Shown here piece by piece: positions 7,007-14,333 of a stretch of 45,684 bases of DNA (the stretch's first letter is position 1; the number at the start of each line of letters is the position of its first letter). A program made the translations under genes and the position numbers. The notes under the pieces are model-generated. The model worked only from the letters and a program-made list of their open reading frames with translations. It searched no databases and had not been told where the DNA came from. The DNA comes from CAYWVO01 sp964461835 (GTDB taxonomy: Bacteria > Zixibacteria > MSB-5A5 > WJJR01 > JAJRUJ01), in contig CAYWVO010000027.1 in NCBI GenBank assembly GCA_964461835.1, forward strand, positions 1 through 45,684, written 5' to 3'.

Positions 7007-7904
7007 CGGGGATCCTGTCTTTCATCATTTCAACTACTGCGCGCAGATGATCGGGGGTGGTCCCGCAACAGCCGCCGATTGCAGCGATACCTGTTTCCAC
7101 GATCTCCTTCATCGATGCCACAAAATCATGCGGCTCGATGCGGTACACCGTTTGGCCATCGACAACCTCCGGCTGGCCGGCATTCGGCTGGATCAACACC
7201 GGCACCGGTGAAACATCCCCCAGCTCCCGGGCCAGTTCGATCATCTCCGTGGGCGTCAAAGTACAATTTGCCCCGACCGCATCCGCACCCGCATCGGCCA
7301 ACTGCTTTGCGGCATCGGCCGGGGAATTACCCATGATCGTAAAATACCCGCGCGGTTTTTTCTCGAAGGTCATGGTAGCGACCACCGGCACGTCGGTCAG
7401 TGAGCGGGCGGTCAGCACCGCGACCAGCGCCTCCTGTAAATCCACCATTGTTTCGATCAGAATCAGATCGACACTGGCGGTGGCGAACACCTCGATTTGC
7501 GCAGTGACTGATCTGGCTAACGCTTCCTTCTCCAGGTTGCCGACCGGTGGGAAAAACTTGCCGCAGGGGCCGATATCTCCAGCGACGAATGTGTCCGGCC
7601 GATTCACTGCGTGTCGCGCAGTCATGGCTCGCTGCACACCCGCGATGTTAAATTCGGCCGTTTTGTCGGCAAGACCGTGGTGCTCCAGTTTCAGTGGGGA
7701 GCCACCGAAGGTATTGGTAGTCAAGACATCACAGCCGGCTGCCAGGTAGGCGATGTGAATCGCTTCAATCCGCTCCCCGTGTTCCACATTCCACACCTCC
7801 GGTGCGGAACCCGTCGGCAACCCAGCCGCCAGTAACAGGCTTCCCATCGCGCCGTCGAAGACCAGACCGTCCTCCGACAGTCGTTCAAGAAAGGTTTTCT
7901 TCAT
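6999..7904 (-). CDS. Homocysteine S-methyltransferase (MetH N-terminal-type module)
   Basis: This 301-residue protein corresponds to the first module of MetH, which binds homocysteine through zinc and accepts the methyl group from methylcobalamin. Seen motifs are the N-terminal FDGAMGSLL, TNTFGGSP and the zinc ligands in GANC (about two thirds along) and GGCCGTTPDH near the C-terminus. No folate-binding, B12-binding or activation domain is fused: each needed module is on a separate gene here, and the folate module is absent from the operon. The ATG lies a few bases after the stop of the corrinoid-protein gene, and the gene overlaps the next one. Betaine-homocysteine methyltransferase (BHMT) shares this fold, but a separate corrinoid partner encoded next door argues for B12-dependent chemistry. 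Confidence 0.87.
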   Translation of the reverse strand: MKKTFLERLSEDGLVFDGAMGSLLLAAGLPTGSAPEVWNVEHGERIEAIHIAYLAAGCDVLTTNTFGGSPLKLEHHGLADKTAEFNIAGVQRAMTARHAVNRPDTFVAGDIGPCGKFFPPVGNLEKEALARSVTAQIEVFATASVDLILIETMVDLQEALVAVLTARSLTDVPVVATMTFEKKPRGYFTIMGNSPADAAKQLADAGADAVGANCTLTPTEMIELARELGDVSPVPVLIQPNAGQPEVVDGQTVYRIEPHDFVASMKEIVETGIAAIGGCCGTTPDHLRAVVEMMKDRIPGD

Positions 7905-7906
7905 GA

Positions 7907-8554
7907 TTAATCAGCCGCCAGGAGATTTTCCGCCAATTTCACCGCGGAGACAGCGTCTCCGGCATACCCGTCGGCACCGATTTCCGAGGCCCAGCTGTCA
8001 TTACAGGGAGCACCGCCGACCAGAACGTGGTATTTATCCCGGAGATCGTTCTCATTAAGCTGTTCAATGACCCGACGCTGGCCCGCCATGGTGGTGGTCA
8101 ACAATGCCGAGATGCAGATTATTTGAGCGTCGAAGGCTTGTGCCGCTTCGATAAACCGGCGTATCGGGACATCCGGTCCCAAGTCTTTTATTTCAAAGCC
8201 GTTGGCAGAAAGCATGGTAGCCACCAGGGTTTTGCCGATATCATGAATGTCGCCCTCAATCGTGCCAATCACTACCTTGCCCCGAGTCTGCTGTTTCTGA
8301 CCTCCGGCGAGTAGTGCCGGTTGCAGCACTGCCGCGGCGTCTTTCATCGCCTCGGCTGCCATGACCAGTTCCGGCAAGAACAACTCCCCTTCATCCCACA
8401 GCCGTCCTGCTTCGCGCAACCCGGAAACGAATCCACCGTCGATTGCCGTTAACGGATCGATTCCTTCCTGCACAACCTTTTCAGCCAGAGTGGCTGCCCC
8501 TGCCCGGTCACCGCTGAGCACTGCCTGGCGGCACTCCCTCAGTATCTTTTCCAT
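7907..8554 (-). CDS. Corrinoid protein (MttC/MtbC-like, B12-binding)
   Basis: The 215-residue protein has the two-domain layout of methyltransferase corrinoid proteins. A helical cap (about residues 1-88, with LWDEGELFLPELVMAAEAM) is followed by a B12-binding Rossmann domain carrying GDIHDIGK. The His of that motif is the lower axial cobalt ligand, and VLVGGAPC is a later cobalamin-contacting loop. It should shuttle the methyl group between the MttB-family enzyme and the homocysteine acceptor enzyme. It is the first gene of the operon, with AGAAGG just upstream of its ATG and a candidate extended -10 promoter about 50 bases further upstream. Confidence 0.92.
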   Translation of the reverse strand: MEKILRECRQAVLSGDRAGAATLAEKVVQEGIDPLTAIDGGFVSGLREAGRLWDEGELFLPELVMAAEAMKDAAAVLQPALLAGGQKQQTRGKVVIGTIEGDIHDIGKTLVATMLSANGFEIKDLGPDVPIRRFIEAAQAFDAQIICISALLTTTMAGQRRVIEQLNENDLRDKYHVLVGGAPCNDSWASEIGADGYAGDAVSAVKLAENLLAAD

Positions 8555-8603
8555 GCAGCTACCTTCTACCTCTATGGATCATTTCACCATTTATCATACC
8601 GAT

Positions 8604-8612
8604 AGTATAGCA
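8604..8612 (-). promoter_or_regulatory. Candidate extended -10 promoter of the methyltransfer operon
   Basis: The minus strand reads TGCTATACT, an extended -10 (TGnTATACT). No good -35 is found at 16-18 bases; the nearest resemblance, TTGCAC, is too close. The predicted leader is about 43 bases. I looked for a cobalamin or SAM riboswitch in this short leader and saw none. Confidence 0.35.
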
Positions 8613-8719
8613 CGACCGGGGTGCAAATGCATTACCATTTCTGCCGTACCGGGTTCTGCCGCTCCCGGGTTTAATCGTCCGTATAGTACTGTCTAATTAC
8701 GGTGAGAAATGCGGTATGC

Positions 8720-8747
8720 TGCCGGGGAAGATAGCCTTACCCCGGCA
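8720..8747. terminator. Hairpin between the lipoprotein gene and the methyltransfer operon
   Basis: TGCCGGGG (8720-8727) pairs with CCCCGGCA (8740-8747) around a 12-base loop. It lies downstream of the minus-strand lipoprotein gene and upstream of the operon promoter. There is no strong U tract, so intrinsic termination is uncertain. Confidence 0.3.
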
Positions 8748-8808
8748 TCCGTTTTGTGCAGGCAATTCAGAAAAAGGCTGGATTGCGATGCAAGTACGTC
8801 AAAGGCAC

Positions 8809-9102
8809 TCAGCGTTTCCAGCGACCGGGCACCCATACGTGGCCGCGGCGATGTTTTTCCCAATGACCGGGCACCCAATGTCCCTTTGGATTGCTAACCC
8901 AATGACCGGATTTCCACACGTATCGGTTACCATTCCATTTCCAATGGCCGGATACCCAGGCTGCTTGCGAGTTCGGCTTGGTCGGTCTGGCTTCGGTCTT
9001 TGACGGCGGCGGGGGGCCCGGGGCATATACCGTGGCGGCGCATCCAAGCGCAAATACCATAAGGATGACTACACTAAGTGCCATAAGCAGTGCGCGTTTC
9101 AT
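8809..9102 (-). CDS. WxxGxW-repeat lipoprotein
   Basis: The 97-residue precursor has a signal peptide ending in the lipobox LGCAA (Cys about residue 21), so it should be a lipid-anchored envelope protein. The mature part is Pro/Lys-rich, then carries Trp-Gly repeats: WVSGHW, WKSGHW, WVPGHW and WVPGRW. These spaced W-x-x-G-x-W units define the YXWGXW/WXXGXW repeat family of small exported proteins, whose function is not established. The ATG has a strong AGGAGG site. It appears to be a single-gene unit. Confidence 0.82.
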   Translation of the reverse strand: MKRALLMALSVVILMVFALGCAATVYAPGPPPPSKTEARPTKPNSQAAWVSGHWKWNGNRYVWKSGHWVSNPKGHWVPGHWEKHRRGHVWVPGRWKR

Positions 9103-9262
9103 GGAACCTCCTCTGTGACGAAAATGACGCTATCGTTCTAATCATCGTCACGTTGCAGAGGTTTTTTTACCGCAGCGTGGGGTGGATAGTTGATACGGGC
9201 TAACAGACAGCCAGGCAAAGGATTAGGTGGGAGCACCGGCCATTCGTGCACCCGGCTGATAT

Positions 9263-9961
9263 CTACTCCAGTGGTGGTTCGAGTATCTTATGCTCGTAGA
9301 GATACATCTTTGCGGGATTGAGCATCTGTGCGTCTTCACCAAGCTCCTCCCGCATCAATTCATACGCCCGTAGCGCGCGTGTGGAATCAGGAATCTCCAC
9401 TGCGGTCCGGATAGCCGAGAACAGGAGATCGGTAGCCATGAAATGCTGGAAATCGCGTTTGGCCGCCGCGAGATATTGATCCGACGCCTGCGCGAATTCG
9501 CCCCGTTGTTCCATACAGCCGGCAATACCGGCCATCGCGGACAGGACCAGCTCTTTGTTATCTCCATACTTGTCCAGATATCGCTGGAAGAAGGTCTCGG
9601 CCTCATTGAATTCACGCTGCCGAAAATTCGCCTTGGCGAGGTTGAAACAGGCAAGGCCGGCCAGATCCGAGCCGCCGTGTTCATCAACGATTTTGCGAAA
9701 ATCAATGATGGCCAAAGAGGTATTGCCCGATCGCGCTTCCACCGACGCTCGGCCGAAGAGCTCGACTACTTCCTGGTGCGCCGCTTTCTGGTTGTTGATC
9801 AGCAGAACAATAAGCACCACCACCACGACAATACCCGCAATGACACCGTAGATGACGCGCTGGTGTTTCTGAAATTGTTCGGACAAATAAAATACTGAGG
9901 AGACAAATTGATCTTGCTTCATATCCCGCTTGGAGATGCGGGTTTTAATTTTCGGGTTCAT
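9263..9961 (-). CDS. TPR-containing inner-membrane protein (YfgM-like)
   Basis: The 232-residue protein has a basic N-terminus, one transmembrane helix at about residues 37-56 (IYGVIAGIVVVVVLIVLLI), then a helical extracytoplasmic region with TPR-like repeats. The repeats include SLAIIDFRKIVDEHGGSDLA and FNEAETFFQRYLDKYGDN. The layout matches YfgM-type ancillary proteins and other tetratricopeptide scaffolds of the periplasm. It lies downstream of the barrel gene at 10099-11562 but is separated from it by an intrinsic terminator, so it probably has its own promoter. The partner is unknown. Confidence 0.75.
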   Translation of the reverse strand: MNPKIKTRISKRDMKQDQFVSSVFYLSEQFQKHQRVIYGVIAGIVVVVVLIVLLINNQKAAHQEVVELFGRASVEARSGNTSLAIIDFRKIVDEHGGSDLAGLACFNLAKANFRQREFNEAETFFQRYLDKYGDNKELVLSAMAGIAGCMEQRGEFAQASDQYLAAAKRDFQHFMATDLLFSAIRTAVEIPDSTRALRAYELMREELGEDAQMLNPAKMYLYEHKILEPPLE

Positions 9962-10038
9962 ACGTCGCCTAACTCCGTTTCACCGTTCCAGCTCTGTGAA
10001 GACCGGTCTCTACGTCTTATCGACTGGATTTCTCCCTG

Positions 10039-10072
10039 AAAAAAGGCGAAACCAGCGGGGTTTCGCCCTTTT
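10039..10072 (-). terminator. Intrinsic terminator of the barrel-protein gene
   Basis: On the minus strand GGGCGAAAC and GTTTCGCC pair around a short loop, followed by TTTTTTC. It lies just past the stop of the PorV/FadL-like gene. Confidence 0.75.
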
Positions 10073-10098
10073 CTATACGTTACCACTAAAGCATGTTT

Positions 10099-11562
10099 CT
10101 AGAAATATCCGGTGAAATTAAGCAGAAATCGGCTGGCCGTGGTCTTGTATTCCCGGCTGTACGTCGTCAACGGCGTGGTGTGAAAATCGCGGCCATTATT
10201 GGACCAAACCATTTCATAATTCCCCTGATCTTCTGATGACATCGAGGTCAACTCGAAGGCAAAGTCGAGATGAATTTGTGTCCAATGAATCCCGCCGCCA
10301 AAGCTGAAACCGAACCCCATATTCTGCTCGTTGGACCCTCCCGGCGTTACCATTATGTCGTTCACGGGGATGTTATAGTATCTGATGAGCCGGTTGGTCG
10401 TGCCGCTCGCATCGCCGACCACCGACGGCTGGTTGTGCAATCCCAGACGCAGCGGGACGCGGCCGTAGTCGGTTTCCATAACATATTCCGCACCCAGCCG
10501 CACCTGGTGTAAATTGTACCATTTCAAGGGGAAATCTGTAAACTGGCTTGCCGGGTTCGTAATCCCCTCATGCTCGCCCTCTTGGGGGGTACGGGTTTGT
10601 TGGGTCCTGATATTTTGATCCTTGAAATTACGGAACTGGTAGTCCACCGCCAACAGCAGATTTTCGGTCGCCCGATACGAGGTGCCGAGTCCAATCGACC
10701 GCGGCATCTCAATTCTGCGCTCAGTCACAAACAGGGCTTCCAAGGGATCCTGATAAATCCCTCGTGAGATAACCTGTTGCAGGTTAGAATAATCCAGTTC
10801 CTGCGTGAGGGTCCACGGTAAGGAGTAAACCGCGGCAAATGACCATTTATCAGTACGATACATGGCACCGAGTTTTGGGGAAACACCGGCGTAGTCGACT
10901 TCCGCCACGTTGCGGTTAATCACGGTATCCACGAATGTCTTTCCCTGCAACTCATAAGGATCGGATAAGGAGAGATACAAATCCCGGTCCTGACGATCCC
11001 CAGAGGCGAGGGCAACTGAGGCGCCAAGCGAAAGGTTGGAGGTGATTTCGGTTCCCACAGCCAGGCTGATCAGAGCCAGGTTCCCCGCTGAGTGTCGGAT
11101 GGTTTGCAGAGTCTGATGAGTCGAAAACTCTTCAAAGACCAAATTGTAATCGGCGATGATTCCATCCTCATAGAAGATATCCTGCACGCGATTGTAGGAG
11201 ACCGACCCGATAAATTCATGCTCACGGATAATCGCCGGTGCGACAAAAGTCCAGGAACCAATGCTGCCGAAGTTGTCTGATGCTTCGCCGTACCCCACCG
11301 GGTTGTTCTCGACCGATGAATGAACGAAGTTCAAATTCATCGATGTCAGGACCCCCTCATTATACGGGAGCCCTGCGGGGTTCCAGGTGCCGGCGTTTCC
11401 ATCATCGGAGACGGCAAGAAAAGCCCCGCCCATGGCGCGCGCCCGCGCTCCGGAACCCATAAAATTCCAGTTATAGTATGATTCGTACCGCAGTCCTTGT
11501 GCACAGACGATACTTGCCGTAGCAACCAACAGTCCGGTCAAAACTAAGATCCGGTATTTCAT
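10099..11562 (-). CDS. PorV/FadL-like outer-membrane beta-barrel protein
   Basis: The 487-residue precursor has a signal peptide (cleavage likely after CAQ near residue 22). The mature N-terminus holds the motif GSGARARAMGGAFLAVSDD followed by GTWNPAGL. This is the hallmark of the FadL/OmpP1 and PorV/UPF0164 barrels, where the AMGGA..A.ADD..A...NPAGL segment forms the hatch. The rest is rich in alternating strands and ends in an aromatic residue (FTGYF), as barrels often do. Members transport hydrophobic compounds or, in the PorV branch, serve type IX secretion; neither role can be assigned here. It has a good promoter (11616-11644) and a terminator. Confidence 0.82.
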   Translation of the reverse strand: MKYRILVLTGLLVATASIVCAQGLRYESYYNWNFMGSGARARAMGGAFLAVSDDGNAGTWNPAGLPYNEGVLTSMNLNFVHSSVENNPVGYGEASDNFGSIGSWTFVAPAIIREHEFIGSVSYNRVQDIFYEDGIIADYNLVFEEFSTHQTLQTIRHSAGNLALISLAVGTEITSNLSLGASVALASGDRQDRDLYLSLSDPYELQGKTFVDTVINRNVAEVDYAGVSPKLGAMYRTDKWSFAAVYSLPWTLTQELDYSNLQQVISRGIYQDPLEALFVTERRIEMPRSIGLGTSYRATENLLLAVDYQFRNFKDQNIRTQQTRTPQEGEHEGITNPASQFTDFPLKWYNLHQVRLGAEYVMETDYGRVPLRLGLHNQPSVVGDASGTTNRLIRYYNIPVNDIMVTPGGSNEQNMGFGFSFGGGIHWTQIHLDFAFELTSMSSEDQGNYEMVWSNNGRDFHTTPLTTYSREYKTTASRFLLNFTGYF

Positions 11563-11615
11563 GCTCGTACCATCCTCCCGCCACTCGTCCGAGTTCGCAT
11601 ACCGTTAAACCATTG

Positions 11616-11644
11616 AATAAATTTGCGCTAGCATAAAGTGTCAA
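11616..11644 (-). promoter_or_regulatory. Promoter of the barrel-protein gene
   Basis: Minus-strand TTGACA (complement of 11639-11644), a 17-base spacer and TTTATT (complement of 11616-11621). It lies about 55 bases before the ATG. Confidence 0.55.
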
Positions 11645-11855
11645 CTCTTTTTTGGCAAACTGCTCCACGCTTTTGGCATAATGTCACCCGTGCCTAATCG
11701 GCTAGCGTGGAGCCCCCATATCGCTTGCCTCGGTGGCGGGAATGGGCGTGTCGCTTTCGCGGGGTGCCGGCCTAAATACCTGAGAACCGAGCGGTTATTC
11801 CGCAAAAAGTGGATTTGGAGTTGCCCGGCTGCGGCCGACTTCATTAGTTACCGGC

Positions 11856-12326
11856 ATGGAACGACCGATAACCGTCGCCGTGTGCGGCTCGGGCACTGCT
11901 AACCCCGATCTGACAAAACTCGCCGAAGAAGTCGGGCGGATCATCGTACAATCTGGGTCGCGGCTGATCTGCGGCGGTCTGGGTGGGGTGATGGCTGGGG
12001 CCTGCCGGGGCGCCCGCTCCGCCGGCGGGACTACCATCGGTCTGCTGCCCGGACAGGACAGCACCGCAGCCAATGAGTGGGTTGATATCGCGATTGCCAC
12101 CGGTCTGAATGAGGGGCGCAATCTGTTGATTGTCCTCAACGCTGATGGCGTCATTGCGCTGCCGGGTGGGCCGGGCACCCTGAGTGAGATTGCCCTGGCT
12201 CTGAAAATCAACACCCCGGTCCTCGATGGGGGCAACTGGCATATTGACGGGATGCGGCGGATTGGGGATGATCTTGAGCGGTCAATTATCGAATTCATCG
12301 GCGGATTGCGAGGTACCCAGAGATGA
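11856..12326 (+). CDS. LOG/TIGR00725-family nucleotide-binding protein
   Basis: This 156-residue Rossmann-like protein belongs to the SLOG/LOG superfamily, with motifs VAVCGSGTA, ICGGLGGVMAGACRGA and IALPGGPGTLSE. The PGGxGTxxE loop of LOG proteins acts in nucleotide 5'-monophosphate phosphoribohydrolases, but the short TIGR00725 branch has no settled activity. A nucleotide- or cofactor-binding role is therefore all that can be said. Its last four bases overlap the acylphosphatase start (ATGA), and apt follows. The three form a probable operon with nucleotide and phosphate themes. Confidence 0.82.
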   Translation: MERPITVAVCGSGTANPDLTKLAEEVGRIIVQSGSRLICGGLGGVMAGACRGARSAGGTTIGLLPGQDSTAANEWVDIAIATGLNEGRNLLIVLNADGVIALPGGPGTLSEIALALKINTPVLDGGNWHIDGMRRIGDDLERSIIEFIGGLRGTQR

Positions 12327-12595
12327 GCAGAGCGCGCGTGCTGATATCCGGCCGCGTCCAGGGAGTGGGCTTCCGGTATTATACTGTCTCCTGTGCCCTG
12401 GACGATCAGATCACCGGGTGGGTACGAAACCTCCCGGATGGACGAGTGGAGGCAGAAGTCGTGGGTGACAAAGACACGATCACTCACCTGGTCGAGGAGT
12501 TACGGGCCGGTCCACCAGGTTCCCACGTGGCCGATATTTCCCTGAAATGGCTCCCGGAGGACAAAAGCTATTCTTCCTTCAATATACGCTATTGA
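12323..12595 (+). CDS. acyP: Acylphosphatase
   Basis: The 90-residue protein has the standard acylphosphatase core. GRVQGVGFRYY supplies the phosphate-binding loop and catalytic arginine (residue about 18). GWVRNLPDGRVEAEVVG supplies the catalytic Asn and the second signature. It hydrolyses acyl phosphates such as carbamoyl or acetyl phosphate in the cytosol. Length and fold order match the family exactly. Translation is likely coupled to the upstream LOG-family gene through a 4-base overlap. Confidence 0.95.
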   Translation: MSRARVLISGRVQGVGFRYYTVSCALDDQITGWVRNLPDGRVEAEVVGDKDTITHLVEELRAGPPGSHVADISLKWLPEDKSYSSFNIRY

Positions 12596-12633
12596 CCCGA
12601 CAAATGGTTCCTTCACCCCAGGATGGTGATTAC

Positions 12634-13161
12634 ATGAGTGAATCGCTGAAGAAAAAAATCAGGACCGTGCCGGATTTTCCCAAGGAAGGGATCACGTTTG
12701 TTGATCTCACAACCCTCTTGAAAGACCGGGGGGCGTTTCGTGAGACGGTGACCCTGTTGCACGAACGGTATCAGGATCACCCGATCGATATCATTTGCGG
12801 CATTGAATCCCGTGGCTTCATTTTCGGGGGTGCGCTGGCGGACAGACTGCACTGCGGGTTCGTCCCGGTCCGCAAAGTCGGCAAGCTCCCCGCCGACACT
12901 GTTAAAGAGGCGTATTCGCTGGAATATGGTACCGCCGAACTGGAGATGCACCGCGATGCTATCCAACCGGGTATGCGGGTCCTGATTGTGGATGATCTCC
13001 TGGCCACCGGCGGCACCATGGCGGCCACCTGCAAATTGGTCGAAGATTTGGGAGGAAAAGTATTCGGCGTAGCGATTGTGGTCGAGTTGTCCTTTCTCAA
13101 CGGCAGAGAGCCCATCTCCCAATACGACATTCACACGCTGATCACCTATGACGCGTTATAA
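12634..13161 (+). CDS. apt: Adenine phosphoribosyltransferase
   Basis: Apt makes AMP from adenine and PRPP in purine salvage. The 175-residue product starts with the usual IRTVPDFPKEGITFVDLTTLLKD and has GIESRGFIFG, GFVPVRKVGKLP and the PRPP-binding loop VLIVDDLLATGGTM. The ATG at 12634 is chosen because the protein then has the family length. An in-frame start at 12604 would add ten unrelated residues. It follows acyP by 38 bases, and tRNA-Arg lies 62 bases downstream. Confidence 0.96.
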   Translation: MSESLKKKIRTVPDFPKEGITFVDLTTLLKDRGAFRETVTLLHERYQDHPIDIICGIESRGFIFGGALADRLHCGFVPVRKVGKLPADTVKEAYSLEYGTAELEMHRDAIQPGMRVLIVDDLLATGGTMAATCKLVEDLGGKVFGVAIVVELSFLNGREPISQYDIHTLITYDAL

Positions 13162-13223
13162 GAGATGCGTTAATGATAGGTCGAGGATGGACAGGTATAT
13201 GGACAGGCTTGCCCAGGTATGTG

Positions 13224-13298
13224 GCCCCCGTAGCTCAGCATGGACAGAGCAGAGGTTTCCTAAACCTTTGGTCGCAGGTTCGAATCCTGCCGGGGGTA
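13224..13298 (+). tRNA. tRNA-Arg (anticodon CCT)
   Basis: Acceptor arms GCCCCCG and CGGGGGT pair (one G:U), with an A discriminator. The anticodon stem GAGGT/ACCTT closes a TTCCTAA loop, giving anticodon CCT. The T loop is TTCGAAT. No CCA is encoded. It decodes AGG. Confidence 0.95.
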
Positions 13299-13308
13299 CT
13301 TTTCACTT

Positions 13309-14274
13309 ATGACCACCCCCCGGTTTCTTGCCGATCGCATCCGGGAACTCACCGGCTGGAAAACGGTCACGCCCCCGACCATTATTACGGACACGTCCGA
13401 TCCCTTCCGGATTAATCGGGGTGACGTCGTCCGCATCGGCGACCGCAATTTTGTGGTGCGCGGCCATAAGTACGAACTGCGCTTCGGCATCTCCCATCAA
13501 CCGAAATACTGGGTCTTAAGCGCAATCGACCTGGAGGATGCAACGCCGAAAATCCTCAAGACCGTCTTTCATGAAGAATTCCATGTCCACATCGGTTTGT
13601 TCCGGGTCCACTGTTTCCGCAGCCCCCGGAAAGAGTCCCGGGTCCTGGAACTGGTGCGTGGTGATCCGCGGTTTATGCAGGGGTGTACCGCGGCCGATGA
13701 CCACGGTAACCTGGTACGAATCCTGGATGTTATCCCCGGCCCCAGTATCCTCAATTATATTTATGACATTGACAAAAGCCATGAGCAGTATTTCGCCGAA
13801 GACTTGCCCGGCATTCTCCACAACCTCCTCCCCTCCCTGGAGGCGATCAAATGGTTGCATGATCAGGGTACCTGCCATGGCGACATTCGGAATGACCATA
13901 TTTTAGTCGAGAAAAACACCGGACGGTACCGGTGGATTGATTTCGACCTCAATCAGCATGTTTCTGATTATGATCTCTGGAGTTTAGGAAACATCATCAA
14001 CTATGCGGTGGGTAAGGGGATTACCAGTTTTGACCGTGTGTTGAAGGGCGAGGAGTATCCCGACCACGTCAAGCGCAGTCTAACCCCGGAGGATGCCTCG
14101 GCGTTCTATGAATACCGCATCATGAACCTGCGCAAGGTCTATCCCTACATTCCCGACCGCCTCAACGAAATCCTCCTGCATTTCACGGTCCGGCCGCGCG
14201 AATTCTATTCCGGCTGTGGGGCCCTCATCGACGATTATCGGGAAATGCTGGACACTGAATTCCCGGCATCATAG
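13309..14274 (+). CDS. Protein kinase-like protein with atypical motifs
   Basis: The 321-residue protein has a eukaryotic-like kinase fold. The catalytic loop reads HGDIRND (residues 190-196, equivalent to HRDxKPxN), with catalytic Asp 192. The metal-binding triplet is DFD at 211-213 instead of DFG. A lysine near 84 (KILKTVF) may be the ATP-contacting residue. No glycine-rich P-loop is obvious, so it could be an aminoglycoside-phosphotransferase-like kinase or a degenerate kinase. The ATG lies only 10 bases after tRNA-Arg, so any Shine-Dalgarno would fall in the tRNA 3' end. It is followed closely by a histidine kinase, a response regulator and a protease, and may be the first protein of that signalling unit. 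Confidence 0.7.
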   Translation: MTTPRFLADRIRELTGWKTVTPPTIITDTSDPFRINRGDVVRIGDRNFVVRGHKYELRFGISHQPKYWVLSAIDLEDATPKILKTVFHEEFHVHIGLFRVHCFRSPRKESRVLELVRGDPRFMQGCTAADDHGNLVRILDVIPGPSILNYIYDIDKSHEQYFAEDLPGILHNLLPSLEAIKWLHDQGTCHGDIRNDHILVEKNTGRYRWIDFDLNQHVSDYDLWSLGNIINYAVGKGITSFDRVLKGEEYPDHVKRSLTPEDASAFYEYRIMNLRKVYPYIPDRLNEILLHFTVRPREFYSGCGALIDDYREMLDTEFPAS

Positions 14275-14333
14275 ATTGACCTCAACGAGAGAAACAAGCC
14301 GGGGCGAGTAACCGCAGCCGAACGCAGGCAACC

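Noticed and set aside
7069..7095. Betaine-homocysteine methyltransferase (BHMT) as the identity of the 6999-7904 gene
   Set aside because: The fold and zinc motifs would fit, but the adjacent corrinoid protein and MetH-type reactivator make the B12-dependent MetH module the better reading.
8555..8700. Cobalamin or SAM riboswitch before the methyltransfer operon
   Set aside because: The leader before the ATG is only about 45 bases from the best promoter, and I could find no B12-box or SAM-type core.
11795..12487. A 230-codon minus-strand frame opposite the LOG-family gene
   Set aside because: It is rich in Arg, Pro and Ser, lacks any motif, and lies wholly opposite two well-recognised plus-strand genes.
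13260..13490. Minus-strand open frame ending in YPRQDSNLRPKV
   Set aside because: It is the antisense of tRNA-Arg and of the kinase-like gene's start.
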